Below are positions 8,794-17,148 of a stretch of 64,000 nucleotides of DNA, one piece after another. The stretch is from Micromonospora sp. NBC_01699 (GTDB taxonomy: Bacteria; Actinomycetota; Actinomycetes; Mycobacteriales; Micromonosporaceae), in contig NZ_CP109199.1 in NCBI RefSeq assembly GCF_036250065.1, positions 682,001 through 746,000 on the forward strand, written 5' to 3'. The number at the start of each line of letters is the position of its first letter. Within the stretch, counting starts at the first letter, position 1. The notes below the pieces were generated by a model that saw only the letters and a program-made list of their open reading frames with translations, searched no databases and was not told where the DNA came from. The translations under genes were made by a program, and so were the position numbers.

Positions 8794-9624
8794 GTGGACG
8801 GTTACACCCGGGTACGGCTCGATGTCGCGTACGACGGCACCGACTTCTCCGGCTGGGCGGCCCAGCCGGGGCGCCGTACGGTCGCCGGGGTGCTGACCGA
8901 GGTGCTGGTGCGGGTGCTCGGCGCGGACTCGGTGACCGGGTTGACGGTGGCCGGTCGTACCGATGCCGGGGTGCACGCCACCGGCCAGGTCTGCCACGTC
9001 GACCTGGCCGATGCCGCCTGGGCGTCGGTCACCGGCTCGCTGCTGCGCCGGCTGGCCGGGCTGCTGCCGGGCGATGTCCGGGTGCGCGCCATCGCCGAGG
9101 TACCGGACGAGTTCGACGCCCGCTTCGCGGCGACCTTCCGCCGCTACGAGTACCGGGTGACCGACGCGCCGTACGGGGTGGAGCCGCTGCGCCGGCACGA
9201 GATCCTCGCCTGGCCGCGTCCACTGGAGCTGACCGCGTTGGCGGCCGCGGCGGCCGGGCTGGTCGGCGAGCACGACTTCGCCGCGTACTGCCGGCGCAAG
9301 GAGCACGCGACGACGCTGCGCGAGGTCACCCGGCTGGACTGGCGTCGGGACCCGGACGGGATCCTGGTGGCGACGGTCCAGGCCGACGCGTTCTGCCAGT
9401 CGATGGTGCGCAGCCTGGTCGGGGCGATGCTGGTCGCGGGCGACGGGCGGCGGCCGGTCGAGTGGCCGGCGGGTCTGCTGCACCGGCGGGAGCGGTCCAG
9501 CGAGGTGACCGTGGCACCGGCCCACGGGCTGACCCTGGTCGAGGTCGGCTACCCCGCCGACCCGGCCGAGTACGCCGACCGTGCGCTGCGTACCCGTAGG
9601 TTGCGACTTCCGGCGCAGGCGTGA
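8794..9624 (+). CDS. truA: tRNA pseudouridine(38-40) synthase TruA
   Basis: 276 residues. Converts uridines 38, 39 and 40 in tRNA anticodon arms to pseudouridine. The catalytic Asp is in VAGRTDAGVHATGQV (about residue 53). The N-terminal LDVAYDGTDFSGWAAQPG and the FCQSMVRSLVGAML segment also fit. The GTG start at 8794 is the first in-frame start after the rplQ terminator. This is the last gene of the conserved block; the next housekeeping gene, rplM, is 44 kb away. Confidence 0.95.
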   Translation: MDGYTRVRLDVAYDGTDFSGWAAQPGRRTVAGVLTEVLVRVLGADSVTGLTVAGRTDAGVHATGQVCHVDLADAAWASVTGSLLRRLAGLLPGDVRVRAIAEVPDEFDARFAATFRRYEYRVTDAPYGVEPLRRHEILAWPRPLELTALAAAAAGLVGEHDFAAYCRRKEHATTLREVTRLDWRRDPDGILVATVQADAFCQSMVRSLVGAMLVAGDGRRPVEWPAGLLHRRERSSEVTVAPAHGLTLVEVGYPADPAEYADRALRTRRLRLPAQA

Positions 9625-9685
9625 CCTCGACGCCCGGCAGTCGGCGGGGTGGCGATGGCTCGTCGGTCGGCCCCGCCGGTGCGGC

Positions 9686-11767
9686 TCAGGCCGGCGGGGT
9701 TGCCCCGGTCGACGCGCCGACCGGCAGGGTGGCCCGGCGTTCGAGCACGTCGCCGCGCAGGTGCAGTTCGATCATGTCGAAGAGGATCTGGCGGGCGTAC
9801 GGGTCGTCGTGGCCGATCGCCGTACGGTCGGTTCGGGCGATCACGCAGTAGACCAGGAAGTGCCCGCGTACGTGCCAGCCGACCTGCGCGGAGGCGAGTG
9901 CGACCGCCTCGGTTCCCTTGCCCGCGACGAGGCCCTGGAACCGACCCTTGCCACCGTCCACTATCGGTTTGATCTTCTGGTGCGCCCATTCGGCGCCGGT
10001 CGCGTCCGCCAGGTTGAACACGCCGGCCGTGACCAGGTGGTTGCCGGTCGGCGAGCGCAGGGTGGCGCGTACGACCTGGTCGCAGCCGAGTGCGGCGAGC
10101 AGGGTGCTGATCTCGCCGGTGGCGGCGGTGGCGCAGTCGGCGGCGGCAGACGTCTTGAGCACCTGGTACGCGGGCTCCGCCGGGTTGATCACAATCTGTT
10201 CGGCGGGGAACACCTCGTTCTCGGTCAGTGGCGCCGGGTCGACGGTGCGAGCGCTGATGTCGCGGGGTACGGCGGTCGGCGGGGTCCGTTCGGCCGACTC
10301 GCGTCCCGCCCGACCCTGCCGTTCGTCGGCGATGATGAAGTAGGAGCTGAGCCCGCAGACGGCCAGCAGCACCAGCGTGCCGAGCCCACCTATCACCCAC
10401 TGCCAGGTGTGCTTCGGGTCCCGAGTCGTCGCCGCCACCGGAATGGCTCCACTCCCGCCGCGCCGCACCAGGACCAGGTCGGAACCGGCTCGGGCCGGGA
10501 CCATGCCGGCTGGGGTTCGGGGCGGGACCGGGGCGGTTCCGGGCCGGGTGAGGGTCGGACCGGGGGGCGGGTCGGAACGTGCGGCCGGTGGCGCGGTGCC
10601 GGGCCGGGCCGGGATGTTCGTGGGGATGCGGTCGTGGGCGGGACGGTCCGCTCGGCCCTGCCCGGCGTCGGTACCCCGTAACGGGGGGCCGGTGCCGGTC
10701 TGGGCGGCGCGGATCTGGGCCATGCTGACCTGGGCCGAGCCGGTGCGGGGCCGAGGTGTCTCCGGCGTCGCCGGTGCTCTGCCCGGCGGCGGGTGTGCAC
10801 CGGGGACCGGTCGCGAACCGTCACCGGAGCCGGCCTCGCCCGCTGGCGGCGCGGCGGGAAGGTCCGGTACGCCACGCGGGGGTCTCGGCAGTGCGGGGGA
10901 GGGAAAGCGCGACGCCGGTCGCGCCGGGTTGCCGCCCCCGGTGCCGCCCCGGGCCGGTGGCGCCCGATCCGGCGCCGGGCGCAGCGGTACCCGTTGCGCC
11001 GGCGGTCGGGCCGCGTCCGGGTCGGGCGGCGGCCGCAGCGCCGCCTGTGCCGGCGCAGGTGGGCGATCACGCCCCGGTTGGAACGAGGGCCGGGCAGCGG
11101 GTTCCGTCAGCCGGCCCGGTCCCGCCGGCACCCGGTCCGCTGCTACCGAGGAACGGGAGGGGTTCACCGTGGGGCGGGGCAGTGCCTCCGAGGGCCGGCC
11201 AGGAGTCCCCGAGGGGCGGGGCAGTGCCTCCGAGGGCCGGCGGGGCAACGGCGGGCCCAGCGGTCGGAGGGCTCGCCCGTCCGTCCCGGCCCCGCCGTGA
11301 GGTGCGTCGACCGGTCGAGAGTCGCCGACCGGGGGAAGCCGCCGGTCGTTCGGCCGGGTCTGCCCGGCGGTCCAGGTCGTGATCCGTTCCGGCGCCGGGT
11401 GGGCTGCCGGTGCCGGGCGCGGGGTCGGTGTCACCGGGTACTCCGGTGCCGATCGGGTGCGGGGCGGGACGGCCAGGTGGGGTGGCTCGGCGCGACCTCC
11501 GGGCGTCGGCCGCCGACCCGGACCGGCGAGGGGCCACCGGTCTCCGTCGGTTGTGCCGCCGGTCCGGTCGGTCGGAAAGTCCGAGCCGTGGGCGGGTGCC
11601 GGTGGGCCGAGTGGGGGCGGTGGCCCGGGATCGCCGCGACGGTGTCCGCCGCCGGGGCCGCGAGGTGCGGGCGGGCGGGTCCGACCGGTACCGGGCTCGG
11701 CCCGGTCGGGGTCGCGGTCGGGCGGCGGGGACCACCCGCCGAAGCCCGTACCGTGCCCGTCCGTCAT
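9686..11767 (-). CDS. Pro-rich single-pass membrane protein, function unknown
   Basis: 693 residues from ATG 11767, which has TACCCT 7 nt upstream and no ribosome site. Residues 1 to about 440 are Pro/Gly/Arg/Thr-rich and probably disordered and cytoplasmic. One membrane segment follows (WQWVIGGLGTLVLLAVC and on, about 455-478), then a folded region of about 210 residues that would lie outside the cell, with two Cys (CATAATGEISTLLAALGC). I do not recognise the extracellular domain. The overall plan resembles actinobacterial cell-envelope proteins. It converges on truA. Confidence 0.75.
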   Translation of the reverse strand: MTDGHGTGFGGWSPPPDRDPDRAEPGTGRTRPPAPRGPGGGHRRGDPGPPPPLGPPAPAHGSDFPTDRTGGTTDGDRWPLAGPGRRPTPGGRAEPPHLAVPPRTRSAPEYPVTPTPRPAPAAHPAPERITTWTAGQTRPNDRRLPPVGDSRPVDAPHGGAGTDGRALRPLGPPLPRRPSEALPRPSGTPGRPSEALPRPTVNPSRSSVAADRVPAGPGRLTEPAARPSFQPGRDRPPAPAQAALRPPPDPDAARPPAQRVPLRPAPDRAPPARGGTGGGNPARPASRFPSPALPRPPRGVPDLPAAPPAGEAGSGDGSRPVPGAHPPPGRAPATPETPRPRTGSAQVSMAQIRAAQTGTGPPLRGTDAGQGRADRPAHDRIPTNIPARPGTAPPAARSDPPPGPTLTRPGTAPVPPRTPAGMVPARAGSDLVLVRRGGSGAIPVAATTRDPKHTWQWVIGGLGTLVLLAVCGLSSYFIIADERQGRAGRESAERTPPTAVPRDISARTVDPAPLTENEVFPAEQIVINPAEPAYQVLKTSAAADCATAATGEISTLLAALGCDQVVRATLRSPTGNHLVTAGVFNLADATGAEWAHQKIKPIVDGGKGRFQGLVAGKGTEAVALASAQVGWHVRGHFLVYCVIARTDRTAIGHDDPYARQILFDMIELHLRGDVLERRATLPVGASTGATPPA

Positions 11768-11774
11768 GTCGCTC

Positions 11775-11780
11775 AGGGTA
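11775..11780 (-). promoter_or_regulatory. -10 box, leaderless start of the Pro-rich protein
   Basis: On the minus strand TACCCT is followed by 7 nt and then ATG (11767). This is the spacing seen for leaderless actinobacterial transcripts. No convincing -35 was found. Confidence 0.5.
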
Positions 11781-11919
11781 ATGGAAAGGTCGCATTTGGC
11801 GCCTCTACCCATGAATCACACCAGATGAAAGACGAGACATTCGGGCAGGAAACCCCAGCGGTACGCCGAGCGCGACCACGCCTGCGGCGGGACAACAGCG
11901 GTAGGCGAGAATGCGATGC

Positions 11920-12528
11920 GTGACGACCGGCGACCACTACTTCACCGCCCAACCCGGTACCGCCCCCGACCGTCGTGAGATCGAGTTCTCGGCCGCCGGA
12001 CGGGACTACTCGTTGGTCTCGGCCGGCGGCGTCTTCTCCGCCGCGCGGCTGGACCCCGGCACCGCCGTACTCCTGCGCAAGGCCGACCTGCCCGCGCCCG
12101 GCAGCAGCGGTCCGCTGCTCGATCTGGGCTGCGGCTACGGGCCGATCGCCTGCGTGCTGGCAAGCGAGGCGCCCGACGCCACCGTCTGGGCCGTCGACGT
12201 CAACGAGCGGGCCCGCGAACTCACCGGCGAGAACGCCGTACGGGTCGGTGCCGCGGGGCGGATCCGGGTGGCCGCCCCCGACGAGGTGCCCGACGACGTC
12301 ACCTTCGCCGAGATCTGGTCCAACCCGCCGATCCGGATCGGCAAGGCCGAGCTGCACACCATGCTCACCCGTTGGCTGCCCCGGCTGACCCCGGACGGCG
12401 TCGGCTGGCTGGTGGTCGGCCGGCACCTCGGCGGCGACTCGCTGCACCGCTGGCTGACCGAGCAGGGCTGGCAGGTGGAGCGTCCGGCCAGCCAGAAGGG
12501 CTACCGGGTGCTGCGGATCACCCGGTGA
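11920..12528 (+). CDS. RsmC-like class I SAM-dependent methyltransferase
   Basis: 202 residues from GTG 11920 (ATG 11911 is an in-frame alternative). The SAM-binding motif I is LLDLGCGYGPIACVLA (about 66-81), followed by AVDVNERA, and the catalytic motif SNPPIRIG (about 131-138) is that of N2-guanine methyltransferases of the RsmC/RlmG type. It lacks the N-terminal pseudo-domain of E. coli RsmC, as is usual for this short actinobacterial form. The probable substrate is 16S rRNA guanine, by family only. Confidence 0.82.
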   Translation: MTTGDHYFTAQPGTAPDRREIEFSAAGRDYSLVSAGGVFSAARLDPGTAVLLRKADLPAPGSSGPLLDLGCGYGPIACVLASEAPDATVWAVDVNERARELTGENAVRVGAAGRIRVAAPDEVPDDVTFAEIWSNPPIRIGKAELHTMLTRWLPRLTPDGVGWLVVGRHLGGDSLHRWLTEQGWQVERPASQKGYRVLRITR

Positions 12529-12571
12529 AACCCGGTACCGCCGGACCCGCCGCACAGGGCAGGATGCCCGC

Positions 12572-14251
12572 GTGGGTTACATAGACGTGTCCGGGGTCGG
12601 GTACACCCTGCCCGACGGCCGGGAACTTTTCGCCGACGTGTCGTTCCGGGTCGGCGAGGGTGCCAAGGTGGCCCTGGTCGGCCCGAACGGCGCCGGCAAG
12701 ACCACCCTGTTGCGGATGGTCGCCGGTGACCTGCCCACCCCGACCGGTGGCATCGCCCGCTCCGGCGGCCTGGGCGTGATGCGCCAGTTCATCGGCATGA
12801 TCGGCGACGAGTCGACGCTGTATGACCTCGCCCTGTCCATCTCGGCGCCCGCGTTGCGTACCGCCGGGAAGCGGCTCGCCGAGGCGGAGGCCGCGCTGCA
12901 CGCCGCCGAGGTGCGCGGCAAGTTCAGCACCGCCGCGGGCAAGGCCCAACTCGCGTACGCGGACGCGCTGGGCGCCTGGGGCGAGGCCGGCGGGTACGAC
13001 GCCGAGGTGCTCTTCGACACCGTCTCCACCATCGTGCTCGACCTGCCCTGGGAGACCACCCGCACCCGTCCCGTACGGACGCTGTCCGGTGGGCAGCAGA
13101 AGCGGTTCGCGTTGGAGATCCTGCTCCGTGGCGGCGACGAGGTGCTGCTGCTCGACGAGCCGGACAACTTCCTCGACGTACCGGGCAAGCGGTGGTTGGA
13201 GGGGCGGCTGCGGGAGTCGACGAAGTCGGTGCTCTACGTGTCGCACGACCGGGAGCTGCTGGCCCAGACCTCGGGCCGGGTGGTCGCCGTCGAGGGCGGC
13301 AGCGCCTGGACCCATCCGGGCGGCTTCGGGAGCTGGCACGAGGCGCGGGTGAACCGGCACGCCCGGCTCGACGAGCAACGCCGCCGCTGGGACGAGGAAC
13401 ACCAGAAGCTGCGCGAGCTGATGCTGATGTACAAGCAGAAGGCGGCGTACAACGACGGGCTGGCCTCGCGTTACCAGGCGGCGCAGACCCGGCTGCGCAA
13501 GTTCGAGGAGGCCGGCCCGCCACCGGTGCCGCCGAAGGACCAGGACATCCGGATGCGGCTGTCCGGCGGGCGGACCGCCAAACGTGCGGTGATCTGCGAA
13601 CAACTGGAGCTGGACGGGCTGACGTACCCGTTCGACCTGGAACTCTGGTACGGCGACCGGGTGGCCGTGCTCGGCGCGAACGGTACCGGGAAGTCGCACT
13701 TCCTGCGCCTGCTCGCCCGCGGTGGCACCGACCCCGAACCGGCCAACGGTCCGGTCGACGGCGGGCACCTGCTCACGCCGGTCGCGCACGCGGGCATGGT
13801 CCGGCTCGGTGCCCGGGTCCGGCCGGGGCACTTCTCGCAGACCCACGACCGCCCGGAACTGATGCAGAAGACCCTGGTCGAGATCCTTTGGCGGGGTGAC
13901 GACCACCGGAAGGGGATGGACCGGCACACGGCCATGGCGTCGCTGAGCCGGTACGAGCTGGCGGCCCAGGGTGACCAGCGTTTCGGCACCCTCTCCGGCG
14001 GTCAGCAGGCCCGCTTCCTGGTGCTGCTGCTGGAACTGTCCGGTGCCACCCTGCTGCTGCTCGACGAGCCGACGGACAACCTCGACCTGGCCTCGGCGGA
14101 GGCGCTCGAAGAGGGGCTGAAGGCGTTCGACGGCACGGTGATCGCGGTCACCCACGACCGCTGGTTCACCCGGTCGTTCGACCGGTTCGTACTGTTCGGC
14201 GGCGACGGTGAGGTGACCGAGACGCCGGAACCGGTCTGGGACGTCGGCTGA
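12572..14251 (+). CDS. ABC-F family ATPase (two nucleotide-binding domains, no membrane part)
   Basis: 559 residues, GTG start. NBD1 has Walker A GPNGAGKTT (about 38), signature LSGGQQKRF and Walker B VLLLDEPDNFLD. NBD2 has Walker A GANGTGKSH (about 368), LSGGQQARF and LLLLDEPTDNLD. The ABC-F hallmark LDEPTNHLD is altered in both halves. ABC-F proteins act on the ribosome, as translation factors or antibiotic-protection proteins. The linker (about 250-310) is charged and coiled. It starts 43 bp after the methyltransferase. Confidence 0.88.
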   Translation: MGYIDVSGVGYTLPDGRELFADVSFRVGEGAKVALVGPNGAGKTTLLRMVAGDLPTPTGGIARSGGLGVMRQFIGMIGDESTLYDLALSISAPALRTAGKRLAEAEAALHAAEVRGKFSTAAGKAQLAYADALGAWGEAGGYDAEVLFDTVSTIVLDLPWETTRTRPVRTLSGGQQKRFALEILLRGGDEVLLLDEPDNFLDVPGKRWLEGRLRESTKSVLYVSHDRELLAQTSGRVVAVEGGSAWTHPGGFGSWHEARVNRHARLDEQRRRWDEEHQKLRELMLMYKQKAAYNDGLASRYQAAQTRLRKFEEAGPPPVPPKDQDIRMRLSGGRTAKRAVICEQLELDGLTYPFDLELWYGDRVAVLGANGTGKSHFLRLLARGGTDPEPANGPVDGGHLLTPVAHAGMVRLGARVRPGHFSQTHDRPELMQKTLVEILWRGDDHRKGMDRHTAMASLSRYELAAQGDQRFGTLSGGQQARFLVLLLELSGATLLLLDEPTDNLDLASAEALEEGLKAFDGTVIAVTHDRWFTRSFDRFVLFGGDGEVTETPEPVWDVG

Positions 14252-14289
14252 CCGGCGGCAACCGGTCGATCGGGCGGCCGACGAGGGCA

Positions 14290-14295
14290 TAGGGT
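14290..14295 (+). promoter_or_regulatory. -10 box, leaderless start of the aldo/keto reductase
   Basis: TAGGGT is followed by 7 nt and GTG at 14303, with no ribosome site in between. This is the leaderless arrangement repeated at several other genes of the window. Confidence 0.55.
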
Positions 14296-14302
14296 TGATC
14301 AC

Positions 14303-15256
14303 GTGACTGAGATGACCTTCCGCCGGTTGGGCGATTCCGGGCTCGTGGTGTCCGTCGTCGGTGTCGGCTGCAACAACTTCGGCCGCAAACTCGACGCGCA
14401 GGGCACCCGTGCGGTGGTGGACGCGGCGCTGGATGCCGGGATCAACTTCTTCGACACCGCCGACATCTACGGCGAGCCGAAGGGCGCGTCCGAGGAGCAA
14501 CTCGGTGCGGCGCTGAAGGGCCGGCGCGACGACGTCGTACTGGCCACCAAGTTCGGCATGGACATGCTCGGGGCCAACGGCCCGGACCACGGGGCGCGCG
14601 GCGCCCGCCGCTACATCTTCCGCGCGGTCGAGGCGTCGCTGCGTCGGCTCGGCACCGACTACATCGACCTCTACCAGATGCACGAGGTCGACCCCGGCAC
14701 CCCGATCGAGGAGACGCTGAGCGCGCTGGACGACCTCGTCCGCGCGGGCAAGGTGCGCTACCTGGGCAACTCGAACTTCTCCGGCTGGCAGATCGCCGAC
14801 GCCGCCTGGGTGGCCCGGAATCGCGGCTACGCGCCGTTCATCAGCGCGCAGAACCACTACAGCCTGCTGGAGCGGCACGTCGAGACCGAGATCGGGCCGG
14901 CCGCCGGCCACTTCGGCCTCGGCCTGCTGCCGTTCTTCCCGCTCGCCAACGGCCTGCTCACCGGCAAGTACAAGCGCAACGAGGCGGCGCCGGCCGGCAG
15001 CCGGCTCGCCGGCGACGGGCGGTTCGCCGAGCGGCTCGCCGCCGCGCCGTGGGACACCATCGAGGCGATCGAGAAGTACGCGGCGGAGCGCGACCTGACC
15101 CCGTTGCAGGTGGCGATCGGCGGGTTGGCCGCCCAGCCGGCGGTCGGTTCGGTGATCGCCGGTGCAACCACCCCGGAACAGGTACGGGCGAACGCCGCCG
15201 CCGGTCGCTGGCAGCCCTCGGCCGACGACCTGGCCGCGCTGCGCGCCCTGCTCTGA
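14303..15256 (+). CDS. aldo/keto reductase
   Basis: 317 residues. An NADPH-dependent oxidoreductase with a TIM barrel. The catalytic tetrad is visible: Asp and Tyr in FFDTADIYGEPKGASEEQLG, Lys in LATKFGMD and His in YQMHEVDP. GNSNFSGWQI and the cofactor-binding VIAGATTPEQVRAN complete the fold. Length and motifs suit the YajO/AKR11-13 type. The substrate cannot be inferred. It is a single gene between the ABC-F gene and convergent DUF397. Confidence 0.93.
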   Translation: MTEMTFRRLGDSGLVVSVVGVGCNNFGRKLDAQGTRAVVDAALDAGINFFDTADIYGEPKGASEEQLGAALKGRRDDVVLATKFGMDMLGANGPDHGARGARRYIFRAVEASLRRLGTDYIDLYQMHEVDPGTPIEETLSALDDLVRAGKVRYLGNSNFSGWQIADAAWVARNRGYAPFISAQNHYSLLERHVETEIGPAAGHFGLGLLPFFPLANGLLTGKYKRNEAAPAGSRLAGDGRFAERLAAAPWDTIEAIEKYAAERDLTPLQVAIGGLAAQPAVGSVIAGATTPEQVRANAAAGRWQPSADDLAALRALL

Positions 15257-15336
15257 CCGGAGTCCACAGTGTTCCGCCGGGGGTCCGGAAGCATACGTTT
15301 CGGACCCCCGGCGGTCAGGTACCCGAGCGGTGCCGG

Positions 15337-15549
15337 TCAGCCGAGCCGGTGCCGGCGTGCCGCCGCGACGAAGGACGTCCAGGCGGTGGCCGCGAAGGCG
15401 AGCACCGGCCCGTCGACGTCCTTCGAGTCGCGTACGCCGACCGGGGTCGCGCCGGCCGTACCGAGGTAGGCCATCTCGACGCAGTTCGCATTCGAGCCGC
15501 TTCGGCTCGACCTGCGCCAGATGGCCCCGCCAAGCTGCGTCCCGGTCAT
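15337..15549 (-). CDS. DUF397 protein
   Basis: 70 residues from ATG 15549. The pattern WRRSSRSGSNANCVEMA, then VGVRDSKDVDGPVLAF and TAWTSFVAAARRHRL is the DUF397 family, small actinobacterial proteins coded next to WhiJ-type regulators and thought to modulate them. The gene follows the regulator after 7 bp on the same strand. Confidence 0.9.
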   Translation of the reverse strand: MTGTQLGGAIWRRSSRSGSNANCVEMAYLGTAGATPVGVRDSKDVDGPVLAFAATAWTSFVAAARRHRLG

Positions 15550-15556
15550 CGCGGTC

Positions 15557-16405
15557 TCACTTCCGCTCGTACTCCCCAGCCACCCGCGCAATGAAGTTTA
15601 CCGATGCGATGGGGCTCAGGGCGGCTTCCGCGAGTCGGACCGCCTCCCGCCGGAAGAACTCGACCTGGTGCCGGTCGTCCAGGAACAGGCCGGTGAGCTT
15701 GTGGTCGAGGTAGACCACCGACCGGTCGCGCGGGAAGTCGAGCAGTGCGAAGGCGCCGTCCAGGCCGGTGTGCGCGCCGGCGGCGAGCGGCACCACCCGG
15801 AGGGTCACGTTGGGCCGCTCGCTGGCCGTGACCAGGTGCCGTAGCTGCTCGGCCATCACCTGTGGCCCGCCGACCGGGCGGCGCAGGGCGGCCTCGTCGA
15901 TCAGGGCGTGCAACGCCGGCGGGGTGTCGCGGCGCAGGATCTCCTGCCGGGCCAGCCGGGCGGCGATCCGGGGCTGGGTGTCCACCTTCCGGACACCGCA
16001 GGACTCCATCACCGCCCGGGTGTAGTCCGGGGTCTGCAACAGGCCCGGTACGAGCAGCGGCTCGCAGCCGATGATGGTGGTCGCCTCGGCTTCGAGGTGG
16101 ATCAGCGTGCGCGACTCCGCGGAGAGCCCGACCGCCGCCTCCCACCAGCCGGGCTCGGCGGCCCGTTCGACCTGGCGGAGCAGGGCGGCCCGTTCGTCAC
16201 CGGTGACCCGGTAGATGACCAGCAGGGCGGCGGCCTCCTCGGTCCGTACCTGCTGGCGGCCGTGTTCGAGGCGGGACAGTCGGGACGGCGGCCAGGCCAG
16301 TTCGGCGGCGACCTCGCGCAGGCTCAGCTGGCGGCGGATGCGTAGCTCGCGGAGCTGGCCGCCGACGTTACGACCGGCCACGGCGGGTTGGGGGCGGCGG
16401 GACAT
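15557..16405 (-). CDS. WhiJ-type helix-turn-helix regulator (XRE + DUF5753)
   Basis: 282 residues from ATG 16405. The N-terminal helix-turn-helix is at about 17-70 (LRELRIRRQLSLREVAAEL then SRLSRLEHGRQQV). DUF5753 follows (about 95-275), with LLVPGLLQTPDYTRAVM and VVPLAAGAHTGLDGAFALLD. Members of this family influence development and antibiotic production in Streptomyces and work with DUF397 partners. It starts 5 bp after the CopC-like gene, so the three form one operon. Confidence 0.93.
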   Translation of the reverse strand: MSRRPQPAVAGRNVGGQLRELRIRRQLSLREVAAELAWPPSRLSRLEHGRQQVRTEEAAALLVIYRVTGDERAALLRQVERAAEPGWWEAAVGLSAESRTLIHLEAEATTIIGCEPLLVPGLLQTPDYTRAVMESCGVRKVDTQPRIAARLARQEILRRDTPPALHALIDEAALRRPVGGPQVMAEQLRHLVTASERPNVTLRVVPLAAGAHTGLDGAFALLDFPRDRSVVYLDHKLTGLFLDDRHQVEFFRREAVRLAEAALSPIASVNFIARVAGEYERK

Positions 16406-16410
16406 GGCGC

Positions 16411-16926
16411 TCAACTGTTGCGGTTGCGGGCGAGCAGCACGGCCGAGCCGGCGGCGGCGATCAGCAGCGCGCCGCCGATCAGCCACCACACGCCGGAGCG
16501 CAGGCCCCGGTCCTTCGTCAACGCGACCGGATTGTTGGGTGCCGGCTTCGGTGCCGCCTGTTCGGCCTTGGCCTCGACGGTGACCACCGCCTCCGCCGGG
16601 TTCGGCGCGGGTGCGGTGACGGTGACCTGCCAGCGGCCGGGGGAGAGGATCGGCCCGGTGGTGTAGAACCCCTGCCCCTCGCCGGAGGGTTCGAGCTGGA
16701 CCGGTCCGACGGTGTCGCCGGTTCCGTCGGTCGCGGTCAGCACCAGCCGGACGATCGTCTCCAGCTGGTGGCCGTCGGCGTAGCTGGCCCGGATGGTCAC
16801 CCCGGTGGCGCCGTCGCCGGCCACGTCGAGGTTGAGCTTGCCGTCGAAAGCCGCCGCCGGCGTCGTGGGCAACAGGAGCACCGGTACGAGAGCCAGCGCG
16901 GCGAGCAGGACTCGCAGGGGTCGCAT
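16411..16926 (-). CDS. secreted, membrane-anchored CopC/YtkA-like protein
   Basis: 171 residues. Signal peptide 1-26 (RPLRVLLAALALVPVLLLP then TTPAAA), a beta-sandwich-like region with VTIRASYADGHQLETIV and GPILSPGRWQVTV, a Lys/Ala/Pro linker, and a C-terminal membrane segment (WWLIGGALLIAAAGSAVLL) with a basic tail. The arrangement resembles CopC or YtkA domains, but the copper-binding His residues are not evident, so metal binding is not claimed. A ribosome site AAAGGAA precedes the ATG. It heads the operon with the WhiJ-type regulator. Confidence 0.75.
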   Translation of the reverse strand: MRPLRVLLAALALVPVLLLPTTPAAAFDGKLNLDVAGDGATGVTIRASYADGHQLETIVRLVLTATDGTGDTVGPVQLEPSGEGQGFYTTGPILSPGRWQVTVTAPAPNPAEAVVTVEAKAEQAAPKPAPNNPVALTKDRGLRSGVWWLIGGALLIAAAGSAVLLARNRNS

Positions 16927-17079
16927 CAGAGGTTCCTTTCAACACGCCGACACCCGGACGGTGCCGCGGGATGGGTCCAGTGTGTCGGCTGGGAGCGGCC
17001 CCGCGGCAGAGCTGTGCGGTCGCGAAATTTGGTGCGGAGGGGCCGGGTGGTGCGGGAAACGGTGGTGCCCGGGTGTACG

Positions 17080-17114
17080 CCGGGGCGGCCGGCCTGGTTG
17101 GCCGGCCGCCCCGG
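17080..17114 (-). terminator. hairpin terminator after the ThuA/PQQ gene
   Basis: A perfect 15-bp stem (17080-17094 with 17100-17114) and a 5-nt loop lie 34 bp after the stop of the large minus-strand gene. There is no U-tract. The rest of 16927-17148 contains an 8-bp inverted repeat (16946-16953 with 16982-16989) upstream of the CopC-like gene and no gene. Confidence 0.75.
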
Positions 17115-17148
17115 GTCTGGTGCGGTTACTGCGGTGCGGTGCGGACGG

